From positions 1 through 64,000 of the forward strand of contig NZ_JALIEB010000005.1 of assembly GCF_025755255.1 (NCBI RefSeq): a stretch of DNA of 64,000 bases. Direction: 5' to 3'. The notes beneath the pieces are model-generated. The model was not told the origin of the DNA, made no database searches, and saw nothing but the letters and a program-made list of their open reading frames with translations. The DNA is from Roseobacter sinensis. Its GTDB lineage: Bacteria; Pseudomonadota; Alphaproteobacteria; Rhodobacterales; Rhodobacteraceae. Below are positions 17,196-28,438 of this stretch, piece after piece. How positions within the stretch are numbered: position 1 is the first letter of the stretch; every line of letters starts with the position of its first letter. The position numbers and the translations under genes are program-made.

Positions 17196-18404
17196 ATGCG
17201 TCATATCATCGTGATCGGAGCGGGGCAGGCCGGCGCGTCCTGCGTGGCCAAGCTGCGCAACATCGGCTGCAATGACCGCATCACGCTGATTGGCGCCGAG
17301 CCGGTGCCGCCCTATCAGCGCCCGCCCTTGTCCAAGGCTTATCTCATGGGGGACATGGGTCTGGAGCGGCTGTTTCTGCGGCCCGAGAGCTTCTATGCCG
17401 AGCAGGACATCACCCTGCGTACCGGCACTGAGGTGACGGCGATCGCAGCGGATACGCAACAGGTGCGGCTGGGCGACGAGACGCTGGGTTATGACGATCT
17501 GGTGCTGACCACCGGGTCCGAACCGCGCCGCCTGCCCGCCAGCATCGGGGGTGATCTCGAGGGCGTCTATTGCGTGCGAGACCTCGCCGATGTGGACGCC
17601 ATGGCCCCTCGTTTCGCAGCCGGGCGCCGCGTGCTCATCGTCGGGGGTGGCTACATCGGGCTCGAGGCCGCTTCCGTGGCCGCCAAACTGGGGCTGCAGG
17701 TCACGCTGGTCGAGATGGCAGAGCGCATCTTGCAGCGTGTTGCAGCACCTCAGACCAGCGACTACTTCCGCGCGCTGCATGAGGCGCACGGCGTTGCGAT
17801 CCGGGAGGGCGTGGGGTTGGAGCGGCTGACCGGTGACGGGGCCGTAGGCGGCGCAGTGTTGAGCGACGGCACCGAGGTCGAGGTCGATTTCGTGATTGTC
17901 GGTGTGGGCATTGCGCCCTCCACGACGCTCGCCGAGGCGGCGGGGATCGAGATCGACAATGGCATCCGGGTGGACGCGCAGGGTCGGACGTCGATACCGC
18001 ATATCTGGGCGGCTGGGGATTGCACGTCCTTCCCCTATCGCGACCGGCGCATCCGGCTGGAAAGTGTCCCCCACGCGATCGACCAGTCGGAGTTGGTGGC
18101 TGAGAACATCATGGGCGCGGGCAAGGACTACGTGGCCAAGCCCTGGTTCTGGTCGGACCAGTATGACGTCAGATTGCAGATCGCGGGGCTGAATACGGGC
18201 TACACGGATGTGGTTGCGCGTCAGGGCGCAGGGCAGACGGCCTCTTTCTGGTACTACCGCGAGGGCAACTTGCTTGCCGTCGACGCGATGAATGACCCGC
18301 GCGCCTACATGATCGGCAAGCGGCTGATCGAGGCGGGCAAAAGTGCCGACCCTGCGCGCGTGGCCGATGCGCAGGCTGATCTGAAACCGTTGCTCAGCGC
18401 GTGA
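17196..18404 (+). CDS. FAD-dependent pyridine nucleotide oxidoreductase, ferredoxin reductase type
   Basis: A 402-residue two-dinucleotide-binding flavoprotein. GAGQAGAS at residue 8 binds FAD, GGGYIGLEAASVAAKLG near 152 binds NAD(P)H, and the FAD-closing motif AAGDCTSFP is near 270. The C-terminal reductase domain includes FWSDQYDVRLQIAG, typical of rhodocoxin/putidaredoxin reductases that feed ferredoxins of P450 or dioxygenase systems. No such partner is encoded nearby, so the electron acceptor is unknown. The stop overlaps the GTG start of rsmD. Confidence 0.9.
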   Translation: MRHIIVIGAGQAGASCVAKLRNIGCNDRITLIGAEPVPPYQRPPLSKAYLMGDMGLERLFLRPESFYAEQDITLRTGTEVTAIAADTQQVRLGDETLGYDDLVLTTGSEPRRLPASIGGDLEGVYCVRDLADVDAMAPRFAAGRRVLIVGGGYIGLEAASVAAKLGLQVTLVEMAERILQRVAAPQTSDYFRALHEAHGVAIREGVGLERLTGDGAVGGAVLSDGTEVEVDFVIVGVGIAPSTTLAEAAGIEIDNGIRVDAQGRTSIPHIWAAGDCTSFPYRDRRIRLESVPHAIDQSELVAENIMGAGKDYVAKPWFWSDQYDVRLQIAGLNTGYTDVVARQGAGQTASFWYYREGNLLAVDAMNDPRAYMIGKRLIEAGKSADPARVADAQADLKPLLSA

Positions 18405-18958
18405 GGATCATCGCGGGTGAGTATCGCGGTACAGCGCTTGCCACTGTCGGCAGGGGCGACACGGCTGCGCATCTGCGCCCCACCACCGACCGGGTGCGCG
18501 AAAGCCTGTTCAGCGTGCTGACCCATCACGATGTGATCGCGGGCGCGCGGGTGCTGGACGTCTTTGCCGGAACCGGCGCGCTGGGGCTGGAGGCGCTGTC
18601 GCGCGGCGCCACGCGGGCCGCCTTTGTCGACGACGGGCGTGTGGCGCAAGGGCTGATCCGCCAGAATATCGCCAAGCTGCGCGTGCAGGATCGCACCGAG
18701 ACGATCCGGCGCAATGCCTTGCACCTGCCAGCGCGTGACGGCATGCCCTTCGATCTGGTGTTTGTCGATCCACCCTATGGAAAGGGGTTTGGAGCAAAGG
18801 CGCTTGCCGTCCTCGAGACCGGCGGCTGGTTGTCACCGGAGGCGTTCATCGTGTGGGAGGAGGCGCAAGAGATGCCGGCGCCCAGCGGCTTTGAGGTCGT
18901 GGATCGGCGTCGCTATGGTGACACGCATATCACGTTGCTGTCGAAAACCACGCCATAA
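18401..18958 (+). CDS. rsmD: 16S rRNA (guanine966-N2)-methyltransferase RsmD
   Basis: A 185-residue Rossmann methyltransferase. It starts with the family's typical MRIIAGEYRG, continues with RPTTDRVRESLF, binds SAM at VLDVFAGTGALGLEALSRGA, and has the catalytic VFVDPPY motif. It methylates G966 of 16S rRNA on the small subunit. It has a GTG start overlapping the upstream stop in a GTGA arrangement, so it is translationally coupled to the flavoprotein gene. Confidence 0.95.
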   Translation: MRIIAGEYRGTALATVGRGDTAAHLRPTTDRVRESLFSVLTHHDVIAGARVLDVFAGTGALGLEALSRGATRAAFVDDGRVAQGLIRQNIAKLRVQDRTETIRRNALHLPARDGMPFDLVFVDPPYGKGFGAKALAVLETGGWLSPEAFIVWEEAQEMPAPSGFEVVDRRRYGDTHITLLSKTTP

Positions 18959-18975
18959 AGTGATACGCAACCCTC

Positions 18976-19155
18976 ATGTTCGCATCTGCCATCTCCCTTT
19001 TCTGGTCGATCCCGGACGCACGCGGCGCGACCGGGCCCGCGCCCAGGCGCAGGCCGTCGCCGATCTTCATCGGGGATGCGGTGCAGCCCTGGGGTCGAGA
19101 GACCCTGCTGCTCGAAATTCTGCGCCGGGATGCGGAGGATCAGCCGTTCGAATAG
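18976..19155 (+). CDS. Possible small protein, 59 residues
   Basis: An ATG at 18976 opens 59 codons ending in TAG at 19155. The product begins MFASAISLFWSIPDARGATG and ends in an acidic segment (EILRRDAEDQPFE). It sits 17 bases after rsmD on the same strand and overlaps the convergent map stop by 16 bases. It has no clear SD and I recognise no family. Support is position, complete filling of the gap and unremarkable codon use; it may also be chance in GC-rich DNA. Confidence 0.3.
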   Translation: MFASAISLFWSIPDARGATGPAPRRRPSPIFIGDAVQPWGRETLLLEILRRDAEDQPFE

Positions 19156-19958
19156 GTGGGGTGGAACAACCCGCCGGGTGAGAGCGTGAAGATATCCGCA
19201 CCGTCCGACGTCACACCGATCGAATGTTCGAACTGCGCCGAGAGCGACTTGTCGCGGGTCACGGCGGTCCAGTCGTCGGCCAGTGTCTTGGTCTCCGGAC
19301 GGCCCAGGTTCACCATCGGCTCGATGGTGAAGAACATGCCCTCTTCGAGAACAGCGCCGGTTCCTGGCCGGCCGTAGTGCAACACATTGGGGGGCGCATG
19401 AAACACCCGGCCCAACCCATGCCCGCAGAAATCGCGCACAACGGACATGCGGTGACTTTCCACGAAGGATTGGATTGCGTGGCCGATGTCGCCGAAGGTC
19501 TTGCCGGGCTTGACCGCCTCGATCCCGATCATCAGCGCGTCATGGGTCACCTGGATCAGCCGCTCGGCCTTGCGCGGTAGCTTGCCCGCCACATACATCC
19601 GGCTGGTGTCACCGAACCAGCCATCGACGATCACTGTGACGTCGATGTTCAGGATATCGCCGTCCTTCAGCCGCTTCTCGCCCGGGATGCCGTGGCAGAC
19701 CACGTGATTGACCGAAATGCAGCTGGCGTGCTTGTAGCCCTTGTAGCCGATGGTGGCCGATGTGGCGCCCGCCTCCTCGACCATTCTGGTGATGGCCATG
19801 TCGATGGCACCCGTGGTCTGGCCGACAAAGATCAGCTCTGCCACGTCGTCGAGAATGCGCGCGGCAAGCTGGCCCGCGGCCCGCATGCCGGCAAAATCGC
19901 CCTTCTCGTAAATGCGGATGCCATCCTTTGTATGGCGCCCGCGAAGATCGTCGTCCAC
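19140..19958 (-). CDS. map: Methionine aminopeptidase, type I
   Basis: A 272-residue pita-bread metallopeptidase that removes the initiator methionine. Metal ligands appear in the usual order: the aspartates in LNIDVTVIVDGWFGDTSRMY, the histidine in CGHGLGRVFHAPP, the glutamate in FTIEPMV, and the last glutamate in SAQFEHSIGV. The substrate-positioning YKHASCISVN is also present. The N-terminus has an extension of some 15 residues beyond the shortest family members. It is divergent from nothing close; sfsA lies upstream on the same strand. Confidence 0.96.
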   Translation of the reverse strand: MDDDLRGRHTKDGIRIYEKGDFAGMRAAGQLAARILDDVAELIFVGQTTGAIDMAITRMVEEAGATSATIGYKGYKHASCISVNHVVCHGIPGEKRLKDGDILNIDVTVIVDGWFGDTSRMYVAGKLPRKAERLIQVTHDALMIGIEAVKPGKTFGDIGHAIQSFVESHRMSVVRDFCGHGLGRVFHAPPNVLHYGRPGTGAVLEEGMFFTIEPMVNLGRPETKTLADDWTAVTRDKSLSAQFEHSIGVTSDGADIFTLSPGGLFHPTYSNG

Positions 19959-20010
19959 TGGACTACTCCGTCGTGACTGTTGGGCGCGGTTTTAACGCGC
20001 AAAAGACCCA

Positions 20011-20025
20011 AGGGCCAGTGGCCCT
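20011..20025 (-). terminator. Short hairpin at the end of sfsA
   Basis: AGGGCC (20011-20016) and GGCCCT (20020-20025) enclose AGT, with the final base inside the sfsA stop codon. On the minus strand it is followed after a few bases by TCTTTT. Possibly a weak intrinsic terminator between sfsA and map. Confidence 0.4.
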
Positions 20026-20732
20026 CAGATCCGTATTTCGAGCGCGTCTGAGAGTTCGACGCCTTGAGGGGAGATATTGGTGCGATGACACAGGGTTTCA
20101 ACGCCCTGATCGCGCGCCTGTCGATATGTCGCATCATAGAGCGGGTCGATATCGGCTGCGAGCGTGAATGCGGTGCAATCTGTCCGCTGGACCAGGTAAA
20201 GCATCACCGCACGGTGGCCCTGCCGCGCCATCTCGGCAAGCTCGGCAAGGTGCTTGGCACCCCGCGCCGTCACGCTGTCGGGAAACTCCGCAAGGCCCGA
20301 CTGGCGCGAGAGCGTGACGCTCTTGACCTCGACATAGGCATCCGGCAAGCCCGGTTCCGAGAGCAGGAAGTCGATGCGGCTGCCCGCGCCGTATTTCACC
20401 TCCGGCCGCACCATCCCGTAGGCGGCAAGTCCGGGGACGGCGCGGGCCTGCAGCGCCGCCTTCAGCGCCTTGTTCGGCAGCGAGGTGTCGACCCCGGTGA
20501 AATGCCCGTTCTCGTGATCGACAAGGCGCCAGCCGTATTTCAGCTTCTTCTTCGGGTCGTTGTTCGGCTCCAGCCAGACCCTGGTGCCGGGCTCTGCAAG
20601 GCCCATCATCGAACCGGGGTTTGCACAATGGGCGGTGATCTCGATGCCTGTATCCTCGAGCACGCAATCGGCGAGAAAGCGTTTGTAGCGGCGGGTCAGC
20701 CGGGCGGGCACAAGATCGGTTTGAAAGCGCAT
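20025..20732 (-). CDS. sfsA: DNA/RNA nuclease-fold protein SfsA
   Basis: A 235-residue SfsA protein. The typical N-terminus (LVPARLTRRYKRFLADC) with an OB-like region is followed by the PD-(D/E)XK-like part (IDFLLSEPGLPDAYVEVKSVTL) and the VTARGAKHLAELAEMARQGHRAVMLYLVQR segment. It was named as a sugar fermentation stimulation protein; its molecular job is not settled. The ATG at 20732 matches the family start, and the open frame upstream is antisense to the next gene. Divergent from the CinA-like gene with a gap of 49 bases. Confidence 0.93.
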   Translation of the reverse strand: MRFQTDLVPARLTRRYKRFLADCVLEDTGIEITAHCANPGSMMGLAEPGTRVWLEPNNDPKKKLKYGWRLVDHENGHFTGVDTSLPNKALKAALQARAVPGLAAYGMVRPEVKYGAGSRIDFLLSEPGLPDAYVEVKSVTLSRQSGLAEFPDSVTARGAKHLAELAEMARQGHRAVMLYLVQRTDCTAFTLAADIDPLYDATYRQARDQGVETLCHRTNISPQGVELSDALEIRI

Positions 20733-20781
20733 GAGGCCGGGTCTATACCTCACGGCAGGTGAGACGCAAGGAAGGCCCTTC

Positions 20782-21507
20782 ATGCCCAACCCCACGGCTG
20801 CGATGCTGGTGATCGGAGATGAAATCCTCTCCGGTCGGACACGCGATGCGAACATGTACCACCTGGCTGGCAAGCTGACGGAGGTCGGCCTCGATTTGCG
20901 TGAGGTGCGCGTGGTCAGCGATGATCGGGGTGCGATTGTCGAGGCGGTTCAGGCCCTTGCGGCTGCCCATGACCATGTCTTCACCAGCGGCGGCATTGGC
21001 CCCACGCACGATGACATCACGGCCGATTGCATCGCCGCGGCCTTCGGCGCCGAGATCGACGTGCGTGCAGATGCGCTGGCCATCCTGAAGCAACACTACG
21101 CCACAACCGGGATCGAACTGAACGAGGCGCGCCTGCGCATGGCCCGCATCCCCGCAGGCGCGACGCTGATCGACAACCCAGTCTCCGCCGCACCGGGGTT
21201 CACCCTTGCGAATGTGCACGTCATGGCCGGCGTGCCGTCCGTCTTTCAGGCCATGGTGGAAGCTCTGCTGCCGCAGCTTGTGGGCGGGGCACCTTTGGTG
21301 TCGGAAACGCTGCGGGTGCTTCGCGGCGAGGGCGATATCGCCGGACCCTTGGGCGCTTTGGCCGAGGAGTATCCCACGCTCAGCCTCGGGTCCTATCCGT
21401 TCCAGCAGAAAAACGGGCGCTACGGCTCCAACGTGGTGATCCGTGGCTCCGATGCGGCGCTGGTCCGACAGGCCAAGCAGCGGTTGGCCGAGACCTTCCG
21501 GGAATGA
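20782..21507 (+). CDS. Molybdopterin-binding (MoaB/CinA N-domain) protein
   Basis: A 241-residue protein corresponding to the N-terminal domain of CinA: IGDEILSGRTRDAN near residue 10, VFTSGGIGPTHDDIT near 65, and GVPSVFQAMVEALLP near 150. The C-terminal nicotinamide-nucleotide deamidase domain of full CinA is absent. The fold binds molybdopterin in MoeA/Mog, but stand-alone proteins of this type are not well characterised. AAGGAAGG precedes the ATG by six bases. First gene of a four-gene string joined by ATGA overlaps. Confidence 0.88.
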   Translation: MPNPTAAMLVIGDEILSGRTRDANMYHLAGKLTEVGLDLREVRVVSDDRGAIVEAVQALAAAHDHVFTSGGIGPTHDDITADCIAAAFGAEIDVRADALAILKQHYATTGIELNEARLRMARIPAGATLIDNPVSAAPGFTLANVHVMAGVPSVFQAMVEALLPQLVGGAPLVSETLRVLRGEGDIAGPLGALAEEYPTLSLGSYPFQQKNGRYGSNVVIRGSDAALVRQAKQRLAETFRE

Positions 21508-22229
21508 CCTCGCCCGATCTTTTTGCGGTGAGTGACGCGACCTGGCCTGCGGCGGCCTATCGGCCTGTGGGCCCGTGGGTGCTGCGCGACGGGCAGGGGG
21601 GTGGCAAGCGGGTCTCCGCAACCTCTGCCACCGAGGCGGCACGGCCCGACGACATCGCGTTGGCCGAGGCAGACATGGCCGCACGCGGGCAGTCGCTGCT
21701 CTTCACTTTGCAGCCCAAGGATGCCGAAATCGACACGGCACTGGCCGACCGCGGCTATGAGGTCGTCGACCCCACAAACCTCTGGATCGCGCCCATAGAT
21801 CGGTTGACCGATCTGCCGGTGCCGCGGGTGACGGCCTTCTGCATCTGGGAGCCGCTGGCGATCATGGAGGAAATCTGGGCCAAGGGCGGTATCGGCCCGG
21901 CACGGCTCGCCGTGATGGCGCGCGCGGCGGAAAAGACAGGCATCCTCGCGCGCTGGAACGAAAGACCGGCTGGCGCCGCCTTTGCGGCAATCCATGAGGA
22001 TGTCTGCATGGTGCATGCGGTGGAGATCCTGCCCGAACAGCGCCGCCAGGGCGTGGCCAGCTGGGTCATGCGGGCGGCGGCCTTCTGGGCCGCGGCCCGA
22101 GGCGCGCGGCATATCTCTGTGCTTTGCACGCAGGCCAACGAGGGGGCGAACCGGCTCTATTCCTCTCTGGGCTTCGAGACCGTGGGCCAGTACCATTACC
22201 GGCATAAACGCTCACGGAAGGTGCCCTGA
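21504..22229 (+). CDS. GNAT family N-acetyltransferase
   Basis: A 241-residue protein whose C-terminal half carries the GNAT acetyl-CoA loop (EILPEQRRQGVASWVMRAAA near residue 177) and the closing LYSSLGFETVGQYHYR. The N-terminal half resembles a second, degenerate GNAT fold. Substrate unknown. It overlaps the CinA-like gene by four bases and is followed one base later by the AhpD-like gene, so the three are surely co-transcribed. Confidence 0.88.
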   Translation: MTSPDLFAVSDATWPAAAYRPVGPWVLRDGQGGGKRVSATSATEAARPDDIALAEADMAARGQSLLFTLQPKDAEIDTALADRGYEVVDPTNLWIAPIDRLTDLPVPRVTAFCIWEPLAIMEEIWAKGGIGPARLAVMARAAEKTGILARWNERPAGAAFAAIHEDVCMVHAVEILPEQRRQGVASWVMRAAAFWAAARGARHISVLCTQANEGANRLYSSLGFETVGQYHYRHKRSRKVP

Positions 22230-22230
22230 C

Positions 22231-22803
22231 ATGGCGGATGAGACCCTGCCCACAGCCTTGAACCTGCCTATGGTCGACCCTCTGCCCGAGGCCACGCAGA
22301 AATACTTCGACATCTGTCAGGACAAGTTGGGGCTCATCCCGAATGTCCTGCGCGCCTATGCCTTCGATATCGAGAAGCTCGACGCATTCACGGCGATGTA
22401 TAACAACCTGATGCTGGCACCCTCGGGGCTCAGCAAGCTCGAGCGCGAGATGATCGCTGTGGTTGTCTCCTCGATCAACAAGTGCTTCTACTGCCTCGTG
22501 GCGCATGGGGCCGCGGTGCGCGCGCTTTCGGGCGATCCGCAACTGGGTGAGGCCCTGGTGATGAACTACCGCGTGGCCAGGCTCGATGCGCGCCAGCGCG
22601 CCATGCTCGATTTTGCGGCGCAGATGACCACGGCCAGCGCAACGATTGAGGATGCGGATCGCACCGCGCTTCGCGATGTGGGGTTCACCGATCACGACAT
22701 CTGGGACATCGCGAATGTCGCCGGGTTCTTCAACATGACCAACCGTGTGGCCAGCGCGACGGCCATGCAGCCCAACGACGATTATCACGCACAGGCCCGA
22801 TGA
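22231..22803 (+). CDS. Peroxidase-related AhpD-like carboxymuconolactone decarboxylase family protein
   Basis: A 190-residue all-helical protein with the redox CXXC motif in NKCFYCLVAHG near residue 85, the AhpD core. This subgroup is commonly named uncharacterised peroxidase-related enzyme. It may reduce peroxides through the two cysteines with an unknown reductant. It overlaps the downstream OmpA-like gene (ATGA). Function within this operon is not evident. Confidence 0.9.
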   Translation: MADETLPTALNLPMVDPLPEATQKYFDICQDKLGLIPNVLRAYAFDIEKLDAFTAMYNNLMLAPSGLSKLEREMIAVVVSSINKCFYCLVAHGAAVRALSGDPQLGEALVMNYRVARLDARQRAMLDFAAQMTTASATIEDADRTALRDVGFTDHDIWDIANVAGFFNMTNRVASATAMQPNDDYHAQAR

Positions 22804-23738
22804 CGCGGGCACGGCTCCTTTGCACGCTTGCGGCTCTGGTCGGCGCCGGTGCCGTTCCGGCGGCTGAGCTGACGCTGCCGTCCGCTGCCAGGATGACGGT
22901 CGAGCGGGCGACGGAACTGGACAGCTTCGATGCACCTCTGGGCCCCTTTTCCGACGGGCAAGTGCCGGCGCGCACCCTCGAAGGCGCCGTGACACGGCGC
23001 GCCTGGCGGATCGACACCGGCAATCTGACCTCGTTGCAGGTCATGGCCCCCCTGCGGGAGCAGATCGAGGCGCTCGGCTACGACATCGTCTTCGAATGCA
23101 CAAGCTCTGCCTGCGGCGGCTTTGATTTCCGGTTCGCGATTGAGGTGCTGCCAGGGCCGAACATGTACGTCAATATTGGCTCTTATCGGTATCTGACCGC
23201 GTTCAAAGGGCCGGACGACGATCCCGACGAAACTCTGACGGTGCTGACAAGTGCCACCGCGGCCTCGGCCTATGTGCAGGTGATCCATACAGCCACTGAC
23301 GCCGCCACCCCACCAGTTACCAGCGCAGCACCGGTGGCGCGCCCTGATCTGCAACCGCCCGAGCCCGAGGCGCCCGATCTTCTGCGCGATGGGTTCGTGG
23401 TACTGTCCGATCTCGATTTCGACACCGGTACGACCGCGCTTGGCCCCGGGCCTTTCGCCTCGCTGCAAGAGCTTGCAGATCTGATGGAGGCCCGCCCGGA
23501 GCTTCGGATCGCCCTGGTCGGTCATACCGACACCGTTGGTGGGCTCGAGCCCAACATCGACCTGTCGCGCGCCCGCGCGCAGGCCGTGCGCGGGCGGCTG
23601 GTCGCGCAGTACCAGATCGATCCGGCGCGTCTGGATGCGGAAGGCATGGGATATCTTGCGCCCGTCGCCTCCAATCTGACTGCCGAGGGGCGAGAGCGGA
23701 ACAGGCGCGTGGAGGCGATCGTGCTCAATACGGAATAG
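22800..23738 (+). CDS. OmpA-domain outer membrane/periplasmic protein
   Basis: A 312-residue protein with a Sec signal (cleavage after VPAA). A ~150-residue N-terminal domain carries a short CTSSACGGFDFRF motif with two cysteines that may form a disulfide, reminiscent of DUF4892-type proteins. A proline-rich linker (PVTSAAP...PPEPEAP) leads to a C-terminal OmpA peptidoglycan-binding domain with GHTDTVGG, LSRARAQAV and RERNRRVE. It probably tethers the envelope to murein. Last gene of its operon; convergent with a LysR gene. Confidence 0.88.
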   Translation: MTRARLLCTLAALVGAGAVPAAELTLPSAARMTVERATELDSFDAPLGPFSDGQVPARTLEGAVTRRAWRIDTGNLTSLQVMAPLREQIEALGYDIVFECTSSACGGFDFRFAIEVLPGPNMYVNIGSYRYLTAFKGPDDDPDETLTVLTSATAASAYVQVIHTATDAATPPVTSAAPVARPDLQPPEPEAPDLLRDGFVVLSDLDFDTGTTALGPGPFASLQELADLMEARPELRIALVGHTDTVGGLEPNIDLSRARAQAVRGRLVAQYQIDPARLDAEGMGYLAPVASNLTAEGRERNRRVEAIVLNTE

Positions 23739-23783
23739 GATTGCTGCGAAACCGCGGGGGGCGGGCGACAGCGCGGTCGCCTG

Positions 23784-24689
23784 TTACCAGTCCGAGGGGC
23801 CCTTGTCCGCAAAGGCGTGCACAAGAAAGTCGATGAAGGCGCGCACTTTGGGCTGGGTGAACCGCCCCGGCGGGTAGACCGCGTAGATGCCTTGCGTTTC
23901 CAGTGGCAGATCGGGGATCGCATCCTCGACCAGACCTTTCTCCATTGCGTCGGCGTAGAGAAAGCTGGGCAGGTAAGCGATCCCGAGCCCGGAGATCGCC
24001 GCATTCAGCAGCGATTGCCCGTCGTTCACGCTGAGCCAGCCGGCAGTGCGCACCTGGCGTTTCTCGCCAGATGGCGCGGTGAGTTTCCAGACGTTGCCTG
24101 ACGACTGGTTCGAATAATGCAGCAGCTTGTGCGCGTTGAGATCATCGATCTTACGGGGCCGACCGTATTTCTCGAAGTACTCGGGGCTCGCAATCATGCG
24201 TTTCGTCGTTTCAGTCAGCTTGCGCGCGCGCAGCGTGCTGTCTTCCAGCTCGCCGATGCGGATCGCCATGTCGAAGCCTTCCGAAATCAGCTCCACATAG
24301 CGGTTGTTGAGCACCATGTTCACCGTGATATCCGGGAAATCGGACAGGAACTGGCTCAGGACAGGAGACAGGTGGTTAACCCCGAAGTCGGTCGCGACCG
24401 AAATGCGCAGCAGACCCGAAGGCGCACTTTGCATGGAGGTGACCAGCGCATCAGCCTCGCCCGCGTCGTTCAGGACGCGCCGCGCGCGATCATAATAGGC
24501 CAGACCGATTTCCGTGGGGCTGACCCGTCGTGTCGTGCGATTGAGCAGGCGCGCGCCAAGGCGCGCTTCCAGCGAGGAGACATGCTTGGAGACAGCCGAT
24601 TTGGAAATCCCCAGCTTCTTGGCCGCATCGGTGAAGCCACCTTGGTCGACAACTGTGGCAAATGCTTCCATTTCTGTGAGGCGGTCCAT
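23784..24689 (-). CDS. LysR-type transcriptional regulator
   Basis: A 301-residue LTTR. The N-terminal winged helix reads FATVVDQGGFTDAAKKLGISKSAVS in pieces, and the C-terminal effector domain spans residues ~90-300 with DFGVNHLSPVLSQF and DMAIRIGELEDSTL. It resembles the CrgA/PecT-like group. The ATG at 24689 is preferred to one eight codons upstream because AAGGGGAAGG sits just before it. It is divergent from a DUF4399 gene over 244 bases, which may be its target; the inducer is unknown. Confidence 0.92.
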   Translation of the reverse strand: MDRLTEMEAFATVVDQGGFTDAAKKLGISKSAVSKHVSSLEARLGARLLNRTTRRVSPTEIGLAYYDRARRVLNDAGEADALVTSMQSAPSGLLRISVATDFGVNHLSPVLSQFLSDFPDITVNMVLNNRYVELISEGFDMAIRIGELEDSTLRARKLTETTKRMIASPEYFEKYGRPRKIDDLNAHKLLHYSNQSSGNVWKLTAPSGEKRQVRTAGWLSVNDGQSLLNAAISGLGIAYLPSFLYADAMEKGLVEDAIPDLPLETQGIYAVYPPGRFTQPKVRAFIDFLVHAFADKGPSDW

Positions 24690-24933
24690 CGCCTTCCCCT
24701 TCCTCGATCCCAAAGGCCTGACCGGGTTATGCGGGTGAATTCAGGCAGGAACGCGGCAGAGGTGAGACAGTATCACGGTATTTGAGTGGATCGTCCGGGG
24801 CGCGGAAACGCCGCAAGAGCGTATTATCGGACAGCCGAACGCGGTTGGAGCATCTTGAACGTCGGACCATCTTCGACAAGTTGCCTCGCCGTCTTATCTT
24901 CTGCACAGTGGGACAAAAGTGGAGGAGACCAAG

Positions 24934-25377
24934 ATGACACGACTGTTTGCCGCTATCGCCGCAGGGATGCTGAGCGCAGGGTCTGCGTTTGCGGGGGGAG
25001 AGACGCCGTCCAATCCGGACGCCGAGCTCTATTTCGTCAATCTCGAGGACGGAGCAACGGTCTCCTCGCCCGTGCAGGTGATCTTTGGACTGCGCGGGAT
25101 GGGTGTGGCTCCTGCGGGCGCGGAAGTGGAGAACACCGGCCACCACCACCTCCTCATCAACCGCCCGCCACTGGGCGAGGGTGAATTCGGCGACGAGGAG
25201 TTCGAGCTGGCCATTCCGGCCGACGAGAACCACGTCCATTTCGGTGGCGGTCAGACCGAGACAACCGTCGAGCTGCCGCCCGGTGAGCATACCTTGCAGC
25301 TGGTTCTGGGGGATTGGACCCACGTGCCGCACACCGATCCGATCGTCTCGGAGGTGATCACGATTACCGTCGAGTAG
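24934..25377 (+). CDS. DUF4399 periplasmic protein
   Basis: A 147-residue secreted protein. The signal peptide ends at SAFA near residue 19. The mature part has a family-typical HHHLLINRPPLGEG and the C-terminal LVLGDWTHVPHTDPIVSE, with many histidines that could bind metal. The fold and function of DUF4399 are not known. GGAGGAG lies six bases before the ATG. It stands alone, divergent from the LysR regulator and convergent with fadH, seven bases away. Confidence 0.85.
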   Translation: MTRLFAAIAAGMLSAGSAFAGGETPSNPDAELYFVNLEDGATVSSPVQVIFGLRGMGVAPAGAEVENTGHHHLLINRPPLGEGEFGDEEFELAIPADENHVHFGGGQTETTVELPPGEHTLQLVLGDWTHVPHTDPIVSEVITITVE

Positions 25378-25383
25378 GCTCGC

Positions 25384-27444
<2,061 letters not shown>

Positions 27445-27500
27445 TCACATTTTCACATATGGGCTGTCACGTCGAACGCGGCGTCACGGGGGGCATGATC

Positions 27501-27959
27501 ATGATCAGATGGGCGGCGCCGCAGGATGCGGAGGCCTTGGGGCAGGTGTTCTATTCCGCCGTACGCGACGGGCCGAGCCCCTATACCGAGGCGCAGCGCG
27601 CCGCCTGGGTGCGCGACGTGCCGAGCGGGCCGCGCTGGGCCGCGCGTCTGACCCCGTTGCGGATCGCCGTGGCAGAGGTGGATGGAACGGTTGCAGGGTT
27701 CATGAGCATCGAGAGTGGCGGCTACATCGATCTTGCGTTCATTCGACCAGCACATCGCGGTGCGGGGCTTTTCCGCCAGCTTGCCGCGCGGGTGGAAGAC
27801 CATGCGCGCAGCAAGGGCGAACCGCTGCTTTGGACCCATGCGAGCCTCATGGCGCAGCCGGCCTTTCGGGCAGTGGGGTTTTCGACTATCCATCACGAAA
27901 GAGTGGAGCGGCACGGTGAGCACCTCGACCGCGCCAGGATGGAGAAGAGGCTCGGATGA
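27501..27959 (+). CDS. GNAT family N-acetyltransferase
   Basis: A 152-residue single-domain GNAT. The acetyl-CoA loop is [20 protein letters not shown] near residue 75, followed by a C-terminal [13 protein letters not shown]. Substrate unknown. Two in-frame ATGs lie at 27495 and 27501; a G-run ending at 27493 is best spaced for the second. Its stop overlaps the rppH start by four bases (ATGA). Confidence 0.88.
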   Translation: MIRWAAPQDAEALGQVFYSAVRDGPSPYTEAQRAAWVRDVPSGPRWAARLTPLRIAVAEVDGTVAGFMSIESGGYIDLAFIRPAHRGAGLFRQLAARVEDHARSKGEPLLWTHASLMAQPAFRAVGFSTIHHERVERHGEHLDRARMEKRLG

Positions 27960-28438
27960 CCCCGGAAGAGATCAAAAAGCTGCCTTACCGGCCATGTGTC
28001 GGTGTGATGCTGATCAATCCGCGGCACGAGGTCTTTGTCGGGCAGCGGATCGACAACTACCGGGATGCCTGGCAGATGCCGCAGGGCGGCGTGGACCCTG
28101 GCGAGGATCCGCGTGCTGCCGCCTTGCGCGAGCTCCGCGAGGAGACCGGGGTGCGTCCCGGGCTGGTGACGGTGCTGGCCGAGACCGAGAATTGGCTGCC
28201 TTATGATCTGCCGTATGACCTCGTGCCCAAACTGTGGAAAGGGCGGTTTCGGGGGCAGGAACAGAAATGGTTCCTGATGCGGTTCGAGGGGCGTGACAGT
28301 GACATAGATATCGCGACGGAGCATCCGGAGTTTTCACGCTGGCGCTGGATGCCGACCAGCAGGCTCATCGACGCGATTGTCCCTTTCAAGCGCGATGTCT
28401 ACGTTTCGGTCCTCGATGCGTTTTCAGAACACCTCTAG
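27956..28438 (+). CDS. rppH: RNA pyrophosphohydrolase (Nudix)
   Basis: A 160-residue Nudix enzyme. The Nudix box [22 protein letters not shown] (split here as residues ~42-63) is intact, preceded by [11 protein letters not shown] and DAWQMPQ, and followed by [10 protein letters not shown], all typical of RppH. It removes pyrophosphate from 5'-triphosphorylated RNA to trigger RNase E decay. Coupled to the upstream GNAT gene. Converges with another GNAT gene with a four-base overlap of the stops. Confidence 0.95.
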   Translation: MTPEEIKKLPYRPCVGVMLINPRHEVFVGQRIDNYRDAWQMPQGGVDPGEDPRAAALRELREETGVRPGLVTVLAETENWLPYDLPYDLVPKLWKGRFRGQEQKWFLMRFEGRDSDIDIATEHPEFSRWRWMPTSRLIDAIVPFKRDVYVSVLDAFSEHL

